Under the pieces are notes generated by a model, which was not told the origin of the DNA, did no database searches, and worked only from the letters and a program-made list of their open reading frames with translations. Positions 62,024 through 64,000 of a stretch of 64,000 nt of DNA are shown piece after piece. Each line of letters opens with the position of its first letter. Position 1 is the stretch's first letter. The translations under genes were made by a program, and so were the position numbers. This stretch comes from Henricia sp. BOLD:AAB3569 (Eukaryota; Echinodermata; Asteroidea; Spinulosida; Echinasteridae), in the NCBI GenBank assembly GCA_037783545.1, contig JBBELK010001425.1, positions 51,209 to 115,208 of the forward strand, in the 5' to 3' direction.

Positions 62024-63616
62024 TCATTTGGTATGATATTTTTCAAAACAAGGAACTGTGCACATTGGTTTATTACATTCTTTACAGATCATCCGGGTCT
62101 GTTTTCGCCTGTTTAATGTGCGGTTGCTACAAACAATGCAGTCGCGTTTCTTTCCATTGCGGTTTTTGCCAGGATAGTGTTGTTGTCTTGCCAAATCAAT
62201 AGGAATGTGGTATCTCGGCCGACTTGTTGCATTAGTACGTTCCCAACCTAACAGCAAGCCTTGTACAATACCTACACGAAAATCTAGGTTACTGACATGT
62301 CTGTTGCCCTCTATGCCGTTAAAAATTACTCGGCTATTGACAATACAAATATCGAGCATACGGAAAAAAATTCGTTTCCACCATTTTAAACTCCTGTGCG
62401 TATGATTGTAGTACTGAAAACATTGATCTGCAACATCAGTACCTCCCATATTCAAATTATACAGGTCAACACAATTTGGCTTCAGAACGTCACGAAATCC
62501 ACTTGTGCTCTTCTTGCAACGAATTTGCTTTTTTGACACATCAGAGTTCCCGATATTTGTTAAAAGTGTTACCGATTTTTTGTCTTGCCAAACGATACAC
62601 AACTGCCCACCTTTTACCCAAAAAAGGGGGACATCTTCTCTCTTCATTTTGTGTTTTTTGGGGTTCGCAACATGGGGAATCCCCTGGGTCATGTACCGAA
62701 CAGTACCACAACACCCGAATCCTAGTTCAGACAGTTCAGCTACAAGAGCTGGGCTATTGAAGTAATTGTCACAATATAGTATATGACCCTTATTCTCAAG
62801 TCCCTGGACCAGATCAATGACTAATTTTGCGGGCTTGGTCAGTATGTTTGGATGCGGGCAGTCTGAACTTATGTGTGCAACATAAACAGTTTGGGTGTTC
62901 TCACTTCCCGTGTATAGTTTCCAATTACATGTGTACCCTGTTTTTGATTCATTCAGGGAGAAGGCTTTCATACCCCGTTTGATTGGTTTTTTCGGCATGT
63001 ACTGAACAAAACTTAATCGTCCCTTGAATTTTAACATGCTCTCGTCTGGAGACAAATTCTGCGCAGGGTTATACAGGTTTAGAAACTTCGGGACGAGTAC
63101 TTCTATCAAGGGTCGAACTTTGGAAAGTTTATCACGTTTAGCCGAGGCTGTCTGAGCAATTTGGTTATTGGATATGTGAAAGAATCTCAGAATTGAAAGG
63201 AACCGATTGCGTGACATGATCGACGGATAGAATGGCAAGCTAAACAGTTCAGATGTCGACCAGTACATTCTATATTGAGATGATTTGTTCATGCCCATAG
63301 CAACGATAAGTGCCACAAATGCCATCATTTCTGGAATATTGGTCGGGTGCCAGGAAACTTGTTTATCAGGGTTAGAGTCTATTGTTTGTTGCGCATAGCG
63401 ATTAGTCTCGTTCACCAGCATCTGCCACACAAGGTCACAGAAATACAGCTTGAAGATCTCCACTGCTGAGAGCGTAGCAAAGTCGCCGGTCGGGCCAGGA
63501 TTCCCCGTGAAGGGCACAGTCGGACACTGGAAATGGTCTCGTTGCTCCCAACCGGATCGGAAATCTACCTTCGCAGTCTTGCTCGATTTTGGCAGGTGGT
63601 CAGGTTGGTCGGTAAG
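62024..63616 (-). CDS. piggyBac-type transposase (DDE_Tnp_1_7, PGBD4-like), 3' exon
   Basis: This is a cut-and-paste transposase that excises and inserts its element at TTAA in the nucleus. The exon encodes about 531 residues; numbering here counts from a TTG at 63631. The domain begins near residue 40 (FTGNPGPTGDF, then VNETNRYA). The catalytic acidic residues are all visible: D196 in LSPDESMLKFKG, D288 in YCDNYFNS, and D399 with D402 in GGTDVADQ. The C-terminus has a zinc-binding cysteine domain: C498, C501, C516, C519, C524, C528 and H533 (CIVC, CKEC, PCFEKYH). No ATG lies between the upstream in-frame stop and the domain, and the first in-frame ATG (M71, 63419-63421) would cut into it. 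A splice acceptor TTGTTTTTGTTGCAG ends at 63617, so an upstream exon is expected and was not found. There is no internal stop or frameshift. Confidence 0.93.
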   Translation of the reverse strand, partial: LTDQPDHLPKSSKTAKVDFRSGWEQRDHFQCPTVPFTGNPGPTGDFATLSAVEIFKLYFCDLVWQMLVNETNRYAQQTIDSNPDKQVSWHPTNIPEMMAFVALIVAMGMNKSSQYRMYWSTSELFSLPFYPSIMSRNRFLSILRFFHISNNQIAQTASAKRDKLSKVRPLIEVLVPKFLNLYNPAQNLSPDESMLKFKGRLSFVQYMPKKPIKRGMKAFSLNESKTGYTCNWKLYTGSENTQTVYVAHISSDCPHPNILTKPAKLVIDLVQGLENKGHILYCDNYFNSPALVAELSELGFGCCGTVRYMTQGIPHVANPKKHKMKREDVPLFWVKGGQLCIVWQDKKSVTLLTNIGNSDVSKKQIRCKKSTSGFRDVLKPNCVDLYNLNMGGTDVADQCFQYYNHTHRSLKWWKRIFFRMLDICIVNSRVIFNGIEGNRHVSNLDFRVGIVQGLLLGWERTNATSRPRYHIPIDLARQQHYPGKNRNGKKRDCIVCSNRTLNRRKQTRMICKECNKPMCTVPCFEKYHTK

Positions 63617-63631
63617 CTGCAACAAAAACAA
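63617..63631 (-). promoter_or_regulatory. Probable 3' splice acceptor before the transposase exon
   Basis: On the minus strand a pyrimidine-rich TTGTTTTTGTTGCAG precedes the codon CTT at 63616. An in-frame TAA lies a few codons upstream and no ATG intervenes, so translation cannot start here from a eukaryotic ATG. This makes a spliced upstream exon the simplest reading. Confidence 0.65.
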
Positions 63632-64000
63632 ACTATAACATTAGAGTATAATCTTTGTAGTTGCAAACAAGGAAACAAGAAAAAAATGGCACCCTCTATT
63701 AAGGTCGTTGCCAATAACTGTTCAATTTTATGCGAAATTTTGAAGATGCAAATTTCCTCATTTCTTTCAAAGCAGCTTATAGCATTTGCAAGATATTTGG
63801 CAAGCGGGACAGCCCCCTTCTTTTGTGTTGTAGGAATGTTGGGAATTACTTTCAGATTTTCAGAGGGGGGGGGGGGGGGGGGGGGAGGGATTTGGTCACC
63901 AAGACTGATTGAGCCATTTTTTAACTACATGTAATGATGTACATTTCTCAATTTCAGCATTTGTAACCCCATAGACCTATATAGGCCGACGTTAGGGGTG
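63632..64000. other. Sequence upstream of the transposase exon, presumed intron or 5' region
   Basis: No coding exon, promoter or transposon terminus can be identified in these 369 bases. There is a run of 21 G at 63865-63885 followed by AGGGA. The sequence is not satellite and does not match the SINE or the other transposon. It is most likely intron or 5' untranslated DNA of the piggyBac element. Confidence 0.45.

Larger units (their letters stand above)
61418..64000 (-). mobile_element. piggyBac-type DNA transposon, transposase 3' end to window edge
   Basis: The element begins at the TTAA with CCCTTTCAATACC, typical of the short CCC-starting piggyBac terminus. It contains a transposase exon on the minus strand and shows no satellite sequence up to base 64000. 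The reverse complement of the terminus followed by TTAA does not occur in the window, so the 5' end of the element is outside. The 3' region 61418-62023 holds a short imperfect hairpin (ATGATTTTGTGT at 61562 against ACACAAATCAT at 61584), poly(A) signals and a G/C-rich hairpin. The undamaged exon and clean junction suggest a comparatively recent insertion. Confidence 0.88.

Noticed and set aside
61785..62202. Open frames rich in Pro or Gly over the G/C hairpin
   Set aside because: They are translations of homopolymer-like C and G runs opposite or beside the transposase 3' UTR.
62205..62765. Plus-strand open frames opposite the transposase
   Set aside because: They are antisense shadows of a frame with clear catalytic motifs on the minus strand.
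63865..63885. 21-base G run as a regulatory element
   Set aside because: A mononucleotide run is most simply a slippage product and its length may be affected by sequencing. It has no supporting context.

Overview
This window is eukaryotic repeat DNA, most likely from a marine invertebrate animal, although the taxon cannot be fixed from sequence alone. The evidence is about 59 kb of long-monomer tandem satellite, two full tRNA-derived SINEs, a piggyBac-type transposase exon with a probable splice acceptor, and no bacterial-style gene organisation. The only convincing protein-coding sequence is the piggyBac transposase at the right end.

Layout. (1) 1-16149: satellite family A, about 54 monomers of ~297 bp, interrupted by a SINE at 9059-9345 with an 11-bp target-site duplication. 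(2) 16150-18462: a 2.3-kb composite insert. It holds a short perfect hairpin, a 67-bp minisatellite split by a ~1.67-kb non-autonomous DNA transposon, a large foldback structure inside that transposon, ~320 bp of unrecognised DNA, and a 36-bp piece of the SINE head fused to the next array. (3) 18463-52829: satellite family B, about 116 monomers of ~296 bp, related to A but diagnostically different and rich in higher-order duplications (about 2888, 2597, 2365, 3176 and 887 bp). Marker deletions of 66, 30 and 10 bp have been copied with these blocks. (4) 52830-61417: family A again, about 28 monomers, entered through one chimeric B/A monomer and carrying a second SINE (53884-54152, 15-bp target-site duplication) and a 1785-bp tandem duplication. 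(5) 61418-64000: a piggyBac element that landed in the TTAA present in each A monomer. Its transposase reads on the minus strand and the far end lies outside the window.

How the parts relate. The satellite is the substrate and everything else is an insertion into it. Both SINEs interrupt A monomers at different positions, so they are independent events. The SINE scrap at the A/B boundary marks a third. The piggyBac element used the TTAA at 61414-61417. Family A has a monomer length divisible by three and one stop-free minus-strand frame. This gives an uninterrupted 18-repeat reading frame of about 1786 codons (2929-8289), which I treat as a curiosity of the satellite rather than a demonstrated gene. 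No rRNA, functional tRNA gene, CRISPR array, bacterial promoter or operon is visible.
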